From assembly GCF_000340215.1 (NCBI RefSeq), contig NW_006921541.1, positions 3,470,954-3,534,953 on the forward strand: a stretch of DNA of 64,000 bases. The letters are read 5' to 3'. Origin of the DNA: Pseudocercospora fijiensis CIRAD86. Taxonomy: Eukaryota > Ascomycota > Dothideomycetes > Mycosphaerellales > Mycosphaerellaceae. How positions within the stretch are numbered: the stretch's first letter is position 1; each line of letters opens with the position of its first letter. Made by a program: the position numbers and the translations under genes. The notes beneath the pieces are model-generated. The model was given only the letters and a program-made list of their open reading frames with translations. It searched no databases and was not told where the DNA came from. Below, piece by piece: positions 1-10,722 of the stretch.

Positions 1-579
1 CCCTTCCTTATATCCGCCTACGGCCGTCTAGCGCGTCCGACGCGTAAGTATAAGCACGTATATCCGCTATCTCGCAGCGCTATTGTCTCCTAGCTAACTT
101 ACATAGCGCGCGTATACGAACTCGTTTAACCGCTCTTAAGCAAATATATTTCTCCTAGCTCTTCCCTACCTTCCGGTTCCTTCCTACTACTCGGATCTGT
201 CCTACGACTCTATATATCTCGCTTGCTATCGTCCGTATATACGTACGCGTAGTTTAGTGTAGTCCCGTCGTTCGTATATTAATATATAACGTATTGTTCT
301 GCTATATATAGCCTCCGCGGGAGTCCCTAAGATATTACGTTATATAGCTAACTAGGCGACCTAGGCGTACTAGGCGTACTAGGCGTACTAGGCGTACTAG
401 GCGTACTAGGCGTACTAGGCGTACTAGGCGTACTAGGCGTACTAGGCGTACTAGGCTAACTAGGCGACCTGCTTCGCTAGGGGCCCCTACTACTAAGGCA
501 ACTCAAATCCGATATTACTTTATAGTATAGCGGCTAGCTTATAGGACTTGTCGGTGCTTTCTAGGCAGCTACTATAATA
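1..579 (-). repeat. 3' LTR of chromovirus A (truncated by window edge)
   Basis: It aligns along its length with 15,924-16,487. Its inner edge reads ACTATAATA where the outer LTR has ACTATAACA, so the terminal TG (minus-strand reading) has become TA, as RIP would do. It carries two or three more 9-bp repeat units than the other LTR. Confidence 0.85.
352..470 (+). repeat. 9-bp minisatellite (CTAGGCGTA)n inside the LTR
   Basis: About 11 tandem copies of CTAGGCGTA lie within the LTR and start and end with CTAGGCGAC-like variants. The partner LTR has a shorter array at 16,277-16,377, so the array changed length after insertion or during LTR evolution. Confidence 0.9.
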
Positions 580-2776
580 GTAGCCTCCCCCTCGTTTTAC
601 GCGGAGTTCCTACGACGCTAAAGGAGGTCCGTATATAATAGGTGCTAGTATTCTTATCCTAGTTCGGGTCGGAGACCTTAATCTAAATTCTATTCGTATG
701 CTTCTCGGAGAAAATGTTCTAGGACAGCTCCTTCTATTATCGTATAGTCGGTATAGTCTCGTAGGAATTCCTCGATTGCTTCGCGGGCGAAGATAATATA
801 GCGTAGAGGTTCCTAGGTCGTATCCTCGTCCGAGTACCCCTTCTATTATACCTCTCCCTACGGCCTAGGAGGATTGAGATTTCCGAAATTTGTATTACTA
901 AAGCTCTATCCGATAATCGCCCGTACTGTACCTAAGGCAGATTCCGGCTCGTCTTCGGCCTAATCGGTAGCCTCGGTAGCTTCCGGCATCGGCGGGATGT
1001 CTTCGGGGTCCGCGATTTCTCCGGCGGTTCTTAGATTAATAACGTATTTAACCGGGTAAATATTGAGATTTTCTAGGAGATCTAGTTCGTATACGTATAT
1101 ACCGACTTTCTTTATAATCCGGAAGGGTCCTAGATTTTTCTAGTCGAGCTTTTTCGAAGGTCGGTTAGTTCTAATATATCGTAAGTCGAGGTAGACGTAA
1201 TCTCCGACCTAGTAATCTAGCGCGGCGCGTCTACGCTAATTAGTATAGTGCTCGTACACTTCTTAGGTATACCTTATCTCGTCCTAGAGCTCTTAGTAGG
1301 TCTAGGCTATTTAAAGAGCGAAGGTATCGGCGTCTCTTTCCGGATCGTTTACCGGGGGCTCTAGTTCGATCTCTGTTAGTTCTATACCGGTTTAGGGGTA
1401 AAATCTAGTAGAGGCGTAGAACGGCGTAGTCTAAGTTATAGCCGACTCCTAATTGTTAATAGCAAATTTAATAGAAGGCGTTAATCTTAGCTAGTCGTTT
1501 TAGTAGTAATTGTAGAAGCACCTAATAATTTGCTCGATCTACGCGTTAGCCCGTTCGGTTTGCCCGTCGGTCTGCGGGTAGTAAGCCGTTAAAAGGCGCG
1601 CTTGAATTTTTAATCGTTCGTAGAGGCGCTTCTAGAAACGGGCAACGAAATTCGGGCCGCGATTAGATACAATTGATTTAGGTAGGCCTATATCTTTCTA
1701 TACGTCCCGGTAGAAGACCTAAGCCGTATTCTTTACGGTTAGGCTACGGGCATTTAATACCTTCTTACGTTTCGTAAGGCGGCAAACTACGACTAGTATG
1801 TTTTAAAACTAGAGGCCGTTAAAATCGGATCCTTTCGGTAGGCCTATAATAAAATCTATTAAAATGTGTTACTATAGTCGTAGAGGGACTTTAAGAGGTT
1901 TTAGTAGCCCTTACGGCTTGCGCGTGTCTGCTTTCGCCCTACGGCATACTACGCAGTTCTTAACGAATCGGTCGATATCTCGGTATAGATTAGGCTAGTA
2001 GTACTACTTCCGGAGCTAAGATAATATCTTAGCTCGACCGGGATATGCTATTCCGAGAGGGTTGTAAGCGGAACGCATAATCTAGTCGCGTAAATCTTCG
2101 AAGTCCGGGACGTAGAGGGCATTTCTAAATGTTATACGGGGTACTCGCGGTAGAGTTCTATAGAGCTCGTACTCTAAGAGAGAAACGTTCTCGTATAACC
2201 GCTCCTCGTTCTATAAAGCTTAAATTAGACCTTTAGTAAAAGCGTCTTCGGCGTATACTATCGTAAGCTACTATTCGAGCTAGGTAGGTTCGAGGAGGTC
2301 CTATACTTCCTCTTCGCTTTCCTAGTCGCTGTCTAAGCTTTCTAAACTCGTATCTTCGTCGTCCGAGCTATCGTCGTCTCCGAGAAAGGCGGGAGCGGCT
2401 ATTAGTATAAAGGATGCTACGAGAGGCTCTAGGCCGGTAAAGTCGTCTCTAAGGAGCTCGTATAGTTCCTAGCTAAGGTTATACTCCTTAAGGATAGACT
2501 GTTCTTTACGCTACAGACCTCGATCTAAAGGCGAGTCTCCGTTACGCCTCGTAAGTACGTCGGCCTATAAGTTTGCTTTGCCGGGCGTATACTAAATAAC
2601 GAAGTTAAACCGGGAAAGAAACTTACTCTAGCGTACCTGCCTACGGCTAAGGATTTTGCTCTTAAGAAAGTAGATAAGGTTCTTATAATCCGAGCTAACC
2701 TAGATCGGTAACTTAGAACCTTCGAGTTCTGGACGCTATTCTTCGAAAGCCTTAATAATTGCGAGGAGCTCCTTAA
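580..2776 (-). pseudogene. Chromovirus A pol, 3' half: RNase H end, integrase, chromodomain (RIP-broken)
   Basis: Read on the minus strand from 2,776 down, the frame resumes the RNase H motif cut by the hAT: the residues ...DKE lie at the right flank (12,671 onward) and LLAIIKAFEEWRPEL continues here, with W encoded by TAG. Integrase-like sequence follows. Near 600-1,000 there is a WWKGYSDEDTTWEP-type segment typical of the C-terminal chromodomain that targets chromoviruses to heterochromatin. Many in-frame TAG codons stand at Trp positions. It is one half of the pol gene whose other half is at 12,671-15,760. Confidence 0.75.
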
Positions 2777-2805
2777 TTTAGACCCCGCAGTGGTTCGGTT
2801 TCCGA
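2777..2805 (+). repeat. Left terminal inverted repeat of the hAT
   Basis: From 2,779 the sequence TAGACCCCGCAGTGGTTCGG matches the reverse complement of the right end with one mismatch. It is followed by a TTCGGTTT / CCGAACC-rich subterminal zone (to about 2,890) mirrored in inverted orientation at the other end. Confidence 0.8.
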
Positions 2806-2917
2806 ACCACCAAACGTATATAGTTTGGTTTCTTGGCGGCGAACTAGCTCCCTGGTTCCGGTTTGGTTTTTTCGAACTATATAGATTCCTGGTTTGAACT
2901 AGAGACTGTATTAGTTT

Positions 2918-3215
2918 TACTACAAGGACACTCTTATTCGACTGCCGGCTACGATTGCCGGCTATAATAGTAACTCTGTTACATTTACTACGCTCTTTTG
3001 CCGTTGCTAGGGCGTGGTTGCCGTTGCTAGGGCGTGGTTTTGCTACAAGGACACTCTTATTCGACTGCCGGCTACGATTGCCGGCTATAATAGTTACTAG
3101 GTTGTATTTACTACGCTTTATTACCGTTGCTAGGGCGTAGTTGCCGTTGCTAGGGCGTAGTTGCCGTTGCTAGGGCGTAGTTGCTATTGCCGGGGCGTAG
3201 TTACCGTAGTTGCGA
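2918..3215 (+). repeat. Tandem repeats in the hAT 5' region
   Basis: A unit of about 122 bp beginning TACAAGGACACTCTTATTCG occurs at about 2,921 and again at about 3,044. Each contains TGCCGGCTA motifs and ends in runs of a 20-bp unit (TTGCCGTTGCTAGGGCGTAG). The last run has about four copies (to 3,205). Subterminal repeats of this sort are transposase-binding sites in other hATs; that role is inferred here. Confidence 0.8.
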
Positions 3216-3389
3216 AAGCTTACCTATATAACGTTACGTAGGCGGCAACAATTAGGGCTTCGCGATATTCTTACACTTTTAACTTCTTCCTCTACACCTA
3301 TACCGATAATAACTACTATACGCTGCGCCCCCGCCCCTTTCCCTTATAATAGCAAGAGAGAAGCGCGCCGCGCGCTAAACAGAAGATAG

Positions 3390-4850
3390 AACTAAAGACC
3401 GCGAGTTTGTTTTGCCTAAGCGTCTAACTAAAAAGCGCAAGACTAAAGAGAAGTACTCTACGAAGAAGAATTCCGTACGAGACCGCGAGAGAAAGGACAA
3501 GATAGATAAGGATAAAAGAGCTAAGGATAAGAGAAGAAAGGCGCGGAATGAGGCATTCTATCGATAGCTAGCGCCTATAGAAAAAAGTGAAGGTTAGAAT
3601 AAGAAGACAACCTAAGAGAAGGCTAAGAGGAGGAAAGAATTGCGGCTAGTTTTCGAGCGTAAAGTTCTAGCAGCGTAAGTCAATCTAGCTAGCGGCCGTA
3701 GCTAGCAGCTATAGCCGGTAGCCGTAGCCGGCAGCTGTAGCCGGTATATTTTTCTTTAACACGTTAACTAATAGCATTCAGACCTATAGTCGCTACCTCT
3801 ATCGATACGACCGATAGTAACGGAGATGTTTAGATAGCCGAGAACAATAATGCTAGAGTTTAGGATGCCGCGATAGAGCTTAATACTACGAATAAAGGAA
3901 CTGAAAAAAGCGAGGAGATACTATACGTCGATCTAGTAACAGGTACAGTCTTAGGGCCTAACGCTATAGACGATAAGCGCTAGGAGTAGATCGAGCACAG
4001 TCAAAGAGACGAGATACTAGTAAAGGGCTAAGGCATAAGTCCTATCAATCTAGAAAATTATAGTCAAAGCTACTACGAAAAGCTAGTAAGGATTGGAATC
4101 GAGACTAGTCGTCTTTATATCCTCGATATAGAGTGGAAGTTTCTTTATTAGTATTAGAGCGAAGCCTTTGCGTCTATAAAGGCAAAGTAGCTTGCGATTA
4201 ATGCGATCGGGGCTAGGTATCTAGGGACGGCAGAAGTGTTACTATAGGAGGAAGGGGTATAGGTAATTATTCTATACTCGGCATATGTAGCCGGCGTTCG
4301 TAGCCGGTAGATACTAACAGTTAAATAGAAAGCGTTTCTCGAAGGCAGAGTGCTACTGCTATATGAAATCTTTACTAAGGCAGAGAGGGCTTGTATCCGG
4401 AATCTAAGCTGCTAGTAGGATAGGTTAGCGTTAGAATTCTCTGAATCTCTATATAAGCCTCCGAAGGATTACCTATTTCAGCGATACGGCTTTATCTCGA
4501 CTACTCCGTAGGCACCCGAAGAAGCTCGAGCGCTCTTTAAGGTCTTTACTAAGAAGCGGAAGGAGTTCGAGGATCAGGATTAGTTAATAGAGCTATTAGT
4601 TAGTCTTAGGTTTCGTAGTTAGACTCGGCCTAAGCATTTGCTTGTCGAGTGTCTTATACCGAAAGAGGATAGATTGAGACTAAAAACGAGCTTAGATTCG
4701 TTAGGTATAGTAGCTCGGTTCCGTTAGTAGGAGAGAGCCGCCGTATAGAAGGCAAAATTCAGGTAGTTAGGGTAGCTAGGAAAGAAATTCTAGTAGTTAG
4801 GCTAGCTAGGGTAGCTAGGAAAAAAAATCTAGTAGTTAGGTAGCTAGGAA
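3390..4850 (+). pseudogene. Unrecognised accessory gene of the hAT, three exons, RIP-broken
   Basis: I do not recognise this protein. Exon 1 (about 3,400-3,674) encodes a very basic Lys/Arg/Glu-rich stretch. A GT...AG intron (3,675-3,774, donor GTAAGT, branch-like CTAACTAATAG end) follows. Exon 2 (3,775-4,262) reads as an acidic, Asn/Thr-rich then hydrophobic/aromatic region. A second intron (4,263-4,320) ends ACTAACAG, and exon 3 runs to about 4,760-4,850. Stops are almost all TAG at likely Trp codons. Both introns contain GCCGGC repeats. It lies upstream of, and in the same orientation as, the transposase, so it was probably a second element-encoded protein. Splice sites are by eye. Confidence 0.45.
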
Positions 4851-4856
4851 ACAAAA
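4764..4856 (+). repeat. Short tandem repeat TAGTTAGG-TAGCTAGGAAA
   Basis: Three degenerate copies of a roughly 30-bp TAGTTAGGGTAGCTAGGAAA-type unit, each followed by an A-rich tract, lie at the end of the accessory ORF. Confidence 0.7.
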
Positions 4857-4992
4857 AAAAAAGGTAGCTAGCTATTTACTGCCTAGCTGTTCCTAACGAT
4901 ACGATACTATAAAAGAAAGGGTGTTTCTCTATAGCTACTAGTACACATCTACTACTCCTAAGTCCTTACCTTACCGTACGAAACCTCAAAAC

Positions 4993-7900
4993 ATGCCGAC
5001 CGACATTGTATATATACTAGGCGCTATACTAGGAAGGGTAATAACGAGACGACAGTCGAAACAGTCTAGTATACGAGCGAGATTGCGACAACGTCGAGAG
5101 GAGGTCGTATACTCACCTTTGAGCCTATCGAGTCCTAGACTACGATTAGGGCTAGATTCATCCTCTCCGAATCCTAGTAGTAGGAATTCATTATAGGGTA
5201 CTACTACCTAGTCCTTACCTTTACGGAGTCTAAGCAGAAGGTTGTTCGGAGATATAAGAACATCGAGTATTAACCCGGAAATCTTCGAAAAGGCTAGCTA
5301 GGCGTATCTTTAGAAACCCGAGTATATAGAGCAGTTCAATCAATAGGTCTATAAGATATAGTTCCCTTTATACTTACGTTCGAAGGAGTGTAAACTCCGG
5401 AAGTACTCGATGCGATAGGGGAGTAAGGAGCGAACGGACACATTCTAGAAGTTCTTTATAGAGGGGGCATTGTACCGTTATACGACTTCTCGACTTAAAG
5501 GTTAACTAGTAATTGTCTGCAACTTCTGCGGTTTAATCTTAAAACACCCGAAACTAGGGAATAGGAACTTATCGCCTACGAACTATCTCTATTCTAAACG
5601 GTGTCGGGAATCTTAAGGAGAGAGGAGAGTTGATGTAGATATAGCGTTCTAGAAAGAGGTATGTCTTCTAAAATGCCGGCTATAGCTGCCGGCTATAGCT
5701 GCCGGCTATAGATTCCGGCTACCTAAATCAACCGTAGAGATCTAGCTAATTATTATAGGCTACGCTTAAGGAAGCTCTAGGATTGAAGGCTACCGATTTC
5801 TCCCCCGAAGACTTTAAGCAACTAGCAAACGAAATGCTAGCTACAAACGGTCTTCCGGAAGACTTCTACGAAAGGGAGTCTGTATAGAAGATATACCTAT
5901 GTCTTACAAACTACCCTCCCCTATTTCTCGGCGCGATAACCTAGCGTATTATATTCGAAAAGAACAAAGAGGCTACGTTAGACGACATTCGGGAGATCCT
6001 CCGTAATACTCGCCGAGTAGCTATTGCTATCGATAGCTAGTTAAGCCGGACTATAAGAGCCTCCTTCCTCTCGATTATACTATACTTTATCAATTCGGAT
6101 TAGAAACTCTAGGAACTCATAATCGGATTCCCTAAAATTCTAGGTTCCTATACTAGTAAGGACATAGCGAAGCTTATCTATGCGGCAATAGATAGGGTTA
6201 GCGTAATAACGAAACTGATCTCGATTACTACGGATAACGCTAGTAATAATCGAACATTGTATAAGGCGTTGTATATACAATTCACTCGCATATGTCTTTG
6301 AAATTACTAATTATATCGATAGGGTCGAGTACGTAGAGGAGATTATAAGGTCTACAATCTAGCTTAATCTTCCGAATGTTAAGCTCGCTACGATTCCGGA
6401 TACGCACGATAATACGCACGATAATAACGATAAAGAGGAGCCTATTGATAGCCCTAGCCCTATTAAATCGGAGCCGACGTCGTTGCTAGTTGCATCCCTA
6501 TAGAAGTTTCCCTACCTCGCTTATATAGTTCAAATCGCGATCCGAGCCCTCTTTGAGACGCTTAAAATTGCACTATTAAACGACGACTAACAGAAGATCC
6601 TAGATAAGGATAAAGCAAAGTCGAAAGTCGAGAAACTTATTGCAGCAATAAGACGGGATAAGGCAGAGAGCCTCGCTCTCGTTTTATATAAGGTATAACT
6701 TTTGTCCGTAGCCGGCACCTATAGCCGGCAACCTAGTATAGTTCTAACTCTTTTTCTCTAGCTTCGTCGTCTAGCAATATATACGAACTCGAGCTTATAG
6801 AGATGTAACCGATTCGAGGCTATTTAAAAGAACCTAATCGAGCGCCCTAAAACCGATGCCTAGAATATCGTATAGAATAAGCGATAGCAAAAGCGGCCTC
6901 CTCAGCGCCTACTCCGTTTTACCTAAGACGTTAAGACCCGGTTCGATTCGACTTTCTATATAGTTACGAGGGGATATACTTTACGTACCGCTCTCGAGAT
7001 CTATTAGAGTTCCGAGGGTATTAAGTAGCTCGGCCTTACCGCCGCTAAATAGCGCTAAGCAGAGTATCTCGTCGATATTAGTAAGCATTACGCGAAGGTT
7101 ACTACTACGATTAGAAGAACCCGAGGACCGACGATCTACCTTGTCTTTACGTACTACAACTAGCTCTTTAACGAGCTCGAGGAAACCGTAGCTAAGCTAG
7201 CTAGGAAGAGCGTTCCCTAGAAAGTAGCTATAACGAAAGCTATAGACACCTCCTATGCTAAGTTGTATAAATATTACAGTGCTACCTTTAACTCGTTCGG
7301 GGATATCTATAGCGTTGCGTACTTGCTCAACCCGGTAGAAAAGGATATATACTAGTAGAGGCCGGAATAGAAGGCGGACGAGGTATAGCCGAAGCATTAC
7401 TAGACTATTCTAGAAAAGATGTTCTACGAGCGTCGGAAAGAAACTAGTCCAAATGTAGCTCCTATAAAGAAAAAGAAGGTTTAGAAGGCTCCGACATTAT
7501 ACCTGTTTCGTAGGTAGGAAGTAGAGGTAGAAGAGGAAGCAACTACTAAAGTAAATAAAGAAGAGTTCGATCTCTATCGGCGCGCGAGTAAGTATAAACC
7601 CGTAGGCTCGGAAAGAGGGCTAATAATCTCTAGATCTTACCGGTCTTCTAGACGAATTCGGAGACGATATTCTCGCTATATAGCAGCGGTTAGAGCCTAA
7701 GTTTCTAACGATAGCGTTAGTCGCTCGGGACGTCCTCGCTATCCCGAGCGTAGGTATAGGCTATAAGAGGTCTTTTAGTATCGCTCGTTACTAGGGCCGC
7801 TTTAATCGAACATACTCGCCTACTACCTTCGAATCTATTATAGTATTCCGATACTATCTCCTCTACTAGAATCGCTAAGGCAGGTTACTAAAGATTATAC

Positions 7901-8105
7901 TAAAGGAGTTGATCGAGGAATTAGAAAACCTTAAGATCGAAGAAACCTAGGAGCGCGAAGAGAATACGAAATTTAGTCTAAGCGAAACCCTAATTAGCGA
8001 TAACGAAGAGGAGGAGGGCGGAGGCAGAAGGCGACACCGGGTCGAGAAGCGGAAACGTATACAGGCTTAGAGCAGCTTTAAGGAGACGAAGCGTTTACGT
8101 ACAAG
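4993..8105 (+). pseudogene. hAT-family transposase, RIP-broken
   Basis: A BED-type zinc-finger-like segment (VICNFCGLILKHP, near 5,515-5,560) is followed by an intron (5,659-5,758, donor GTATGT). Next comes the hAT catalytic core: VAIAIDSW near 6,025 holds the first catalytic Asp, and ITTDNASNNRTLYKAL near 6,225-6,265 holds the second. After a third segment and an intron (6,693-6,761, branch TTCTAAC), the C-terminal dimerisation region appears near 7,260-7,330 (KLYKYYSATFNSFGDIYSVA). TAG/TAA codons occur at Trp/Gln sites and at least one frame change near 6,300 is likely. Its DDE/RNase-H-like enzyme would have cut and pasted the element between its TIRs. The true start is uncertain: the clear open stretch from 4,993 (ATG) is in another frame from the core. 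Family call firm, exon map approximate. Confidence 0.75.
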
Positions 8106-8575
8106 GTAATATAGCCGGCATATATAGCCGGTATATGTCCGAAATGTGTTTCGAATTCCTAGGACCTAAACAGACTAGTTGCTATAGCAACCGACCCCGC
8201 TTACCTACGGACTATTTCTAATTCTCTGTTCGCTCTTCCTCTCCTTCTTCCCTTTCCCTATATTCTTAAAGATAAACATGCCTTAAGGATTCGGCTCTTC
8301 GGGCCTTCCTAAGCCGGCTGCCTCCCCTTCCTTAAGCTACTATCCTTTATTCGAATCTAACGATAACCCAATAAGGCGGTTTAATAGAAGACTATTTGTT
8401 CTAGAAGGCAAGAAGCATTAATGTCTCCTTACGATTATATGCTTATTAATTTCTAGGTCCTACCGATATACCCTCGTCGCCTAAACGCGTAGATGAATAT
8501 CTTTAGAGGCTAAAGGGCAAGGGTAAAGCAAGCCAAGTATAGGGAGACTATAGCGAGAACGAGATATCGGAAGAG

Positions 8576-9061
8576 TAAGGCTCTCCGTAGTATATACGAA
8601 GGAAGGGGGTTCCTCGGAAAATAGTACCGAAAAACAAGAAGGCTATAGGTAGATAGGAGAAGGCTAAAAAGAGTAGGCGGACAAAGACTGTCGCGAAGAA
8701 AAGTTATCTTTCTATTAAAAGAAAGGGAATAAGGCAGGACTCAACGACAAAGAAGCGGCGCTTTAAACTAGGTACTATTACCCTTCGCTAGATCCGGCTT
8801 TTCTAAAACAAAAGAGGGACCGAGCTTTTAATCCCTAAGACTCCCTTCTAGCGACTCGTCCGAGAAATTATATTAGATTTTCGGTCTAGTATGCAATTTA
8901 CGGCTAAGGCGATTAGTGCTCTTTAGGAAGCTACGGAGGCATTTCTCGTAACCGAGCTTAAGCTTTCAAACCTCCTTACTATCTATACGAAGCGGGTTAC
9001 TCTTTAAAATAAAGATATACAGCTTCTAGCTAAAATTCGGCGTCGGTTTATAGCGGATTAG
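8576..9061 (+). pseudogene. Histone H3-like (CENP-A-like?) gene inside the hAT, RIP-broken
   Basis: In one frame (codons in phase with 8,771) a long Lys/Arg-rich N-terminal tail leads into an H3 histone fold. The match begins GTITLR*IRLF, continues ELLIPKTPF*RLVREI, then AISAL*EATEAFLV, NLLTIYTKRVTL and NKDIQLLAKIRRRF. These correspond position by position to GTVALREIRRYQ, ELLIRKLPFQRLVREI, AVMALQEACEAYLV, NLCAIHAKRVTI and PKDIQLARRIRGER of H3. The in-frame stops fall where H3 has Gln or Trp-like positions, as RIP predicts. The tail has no canonical ARKS sites and the fold is divergent, which recalls centromeric H3 variants, but I cannot assign it. The same frame stays readable into 9,150-9,450. 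Known family: nucleosome core histone; inferred: captured by the transposon. Confidence 0.75.
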
Positions 9062-9119
9062 TTGGAAATTGTATTTAGTCGTTAGATTAACCTAGGAGGA
9101 GGCCCATTTTCGCATCGTT

Positions 9120-9451
9120 TTGCCGGCTATAGGTGCCGGCTATATTTCTAATTTTATCTCCGCGCCGTCCCTAAATCTAAGGTACGAAGTAGAAACCTAG
9201 CGCTCTATATTCACCCGGCTATTACAGAGACGAGCTATATTCAGATTAGTTTCTTCGCATATCGCGACCTAGCGGGTAGTAAGCGAAAGGGCGATAGAAC
9301 GTTTATAATACGTCTCTATTTAGACCTAAAACACAAAGGTCCTAAGGAGCCCTAGCATCCTAACTATAAGGAGATTCTTTAGCATTAGCACTTTAATCCT
9401 CTATACTGCGAGGCAGATAGCAAGCCTACGAGAGAGAAACTTTAACGAGAA
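9120..9451 (+). other. Open-frame stretch after the H3-like gene, unrecognised
   Basis: It starts with a GCCGGC pair (9,120-9,143). The frame used by the H3-like fold then continues with few stops, encoding a basic/aromatic sequence (for example FFAYRDLAGSKRKGDRTF near 9,250-9,305). It could be a C-terminal extension of the histone-like protein, a separate exon, or a separate gene. I recognise no domain. Confidence 0.35.
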
Positions 9452-10173
9452 ATTCTCTATAATGCGTAGCGCTATTGTATAGCTATAGATGCGCACTAAG
9501 TCCGGCAACTCGAAGAAGAATTGAGATAGCGTATTAGCGACCGAGGAGGAGATCGATAGTATACTAGTAGAGTCGAGGTCTTATAAGCGAAGTATAAGAT
9601 AATATAGGCTCTTAGTCGTATAGAGTAACGTACTATATAAATAACTAGGCGTGCTACTCTTATTCACTTACGACCTATATCCTAGGATGCTCTTCTCGTA
9701 CTTTTTATACTCTTTTCTAATACCTTACCTATAAGCGCTCCGCGACAACCGAGTAAATATAAGCTGTCGGGTTTCCGCTCGGTACCTTAGCCTTCGAGAT
9801 ACGGCGGAGTTGATTCTCTATAATACGTAGCGCTATTACATAGCTATAGATGCGCACTAAGTCCGGCAACTCGAAGAAGAATTGAGATAGCGTATTAGCG
9901 ACCGAGGAGGAGATCGATAGTATACTAGTAGAGTCGAGGTCTTATAAGCGAAGTTTAAGATAATATAGGCTCTTAGTCGTATAGAGTAACGTACTATATA
10001 AATAACTAGGCGTGCTACTCTTATTCACTTACGACCTATATCCTAGGATACTCTTCTCGTACTTTTTATACTCTTTTCTAATACCTCACCTGTAAGCGCT
10101 CCGCGACAACCGAGTGAATATAAGCTGTAGGGTTTCCGCTCGGTACCTTAGCCTCCGAGATAGGGCAGAGTTG
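9452..10173 (+). repeat. 361-bp tandem duplication
   Basis: The segment starting ATTCTCTATAAT(G/A)CGTAG at 9,452 recurs at 9,813 with about 95% identity and ends at about 10,173 with CTCCGAGATAGGGCAGAGTTG. The period is 361 bp, not a multiple of three, so it disrupts any reading frame crossing it. Differences between copies are mainly transitions. Confidence 0.9.
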
Positions 10174-10722
10174 AATTTAGAGCGATAGTCGGCACCCGTA
10201 GCCGGTATATAGAGACGGTAGTAGGCCTTTTTCTGCTAAATAAATAGCTTGTTTAGTATAGCCTACCTGATATTTCTTATATTTACTAGCAATAGGCCTA
10301 GGTTACTTATAAGATTACTATAGCTAGTAAAGGCATTACTAAAGAATATCTATACTATAGTAGGATACTATTATCACGCCGGCTATTTATTAAAAGGAGG
10401 CTTTCGCCTATTACTATGCCGGCTATATATGCCGGCTATATTTCAAAGTCTGCCGTACCTGCCTTTTTTAGCCGTGCCTGCCTTCTTTCCTTGCTCTAAC
10501 GTTACTATAATATAGGCTTGCGCGAAGCTCACTCTGTTGCCTAGCGACACCGCGACACTACCTCTCTCGCTATATTCAACCTTCGTATCGATACCTATAC
10601 CTCTACGCTCTATATCTACTACCTCCGTAATACCCTCGCTCCGCGCGCGCCTTCGCATACCTTCGTAACGTACTTTTTTCCTCAATTCGACGACTTTTAT
10701 AATAGCGAATCTACTTAACTAA
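10174..10722. other. Intergenic part of the hAT, GCCGGC clusters, weakly RIP-affected
   Basis: GCCGGC motifs cluster at 10,189-10,206 and 10,378-10,440. From 10,440 the sequence keeps many CA/TG dinucleotides, unlike its surroundings. A minus-strand ATG frame of 80 codons (10,685 to 10,443) is unbroken and very basic. I cannot support it as a gene, and it may simply be the promoter of the H3-like gene that starts just downstream. Confidence 0.4.
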
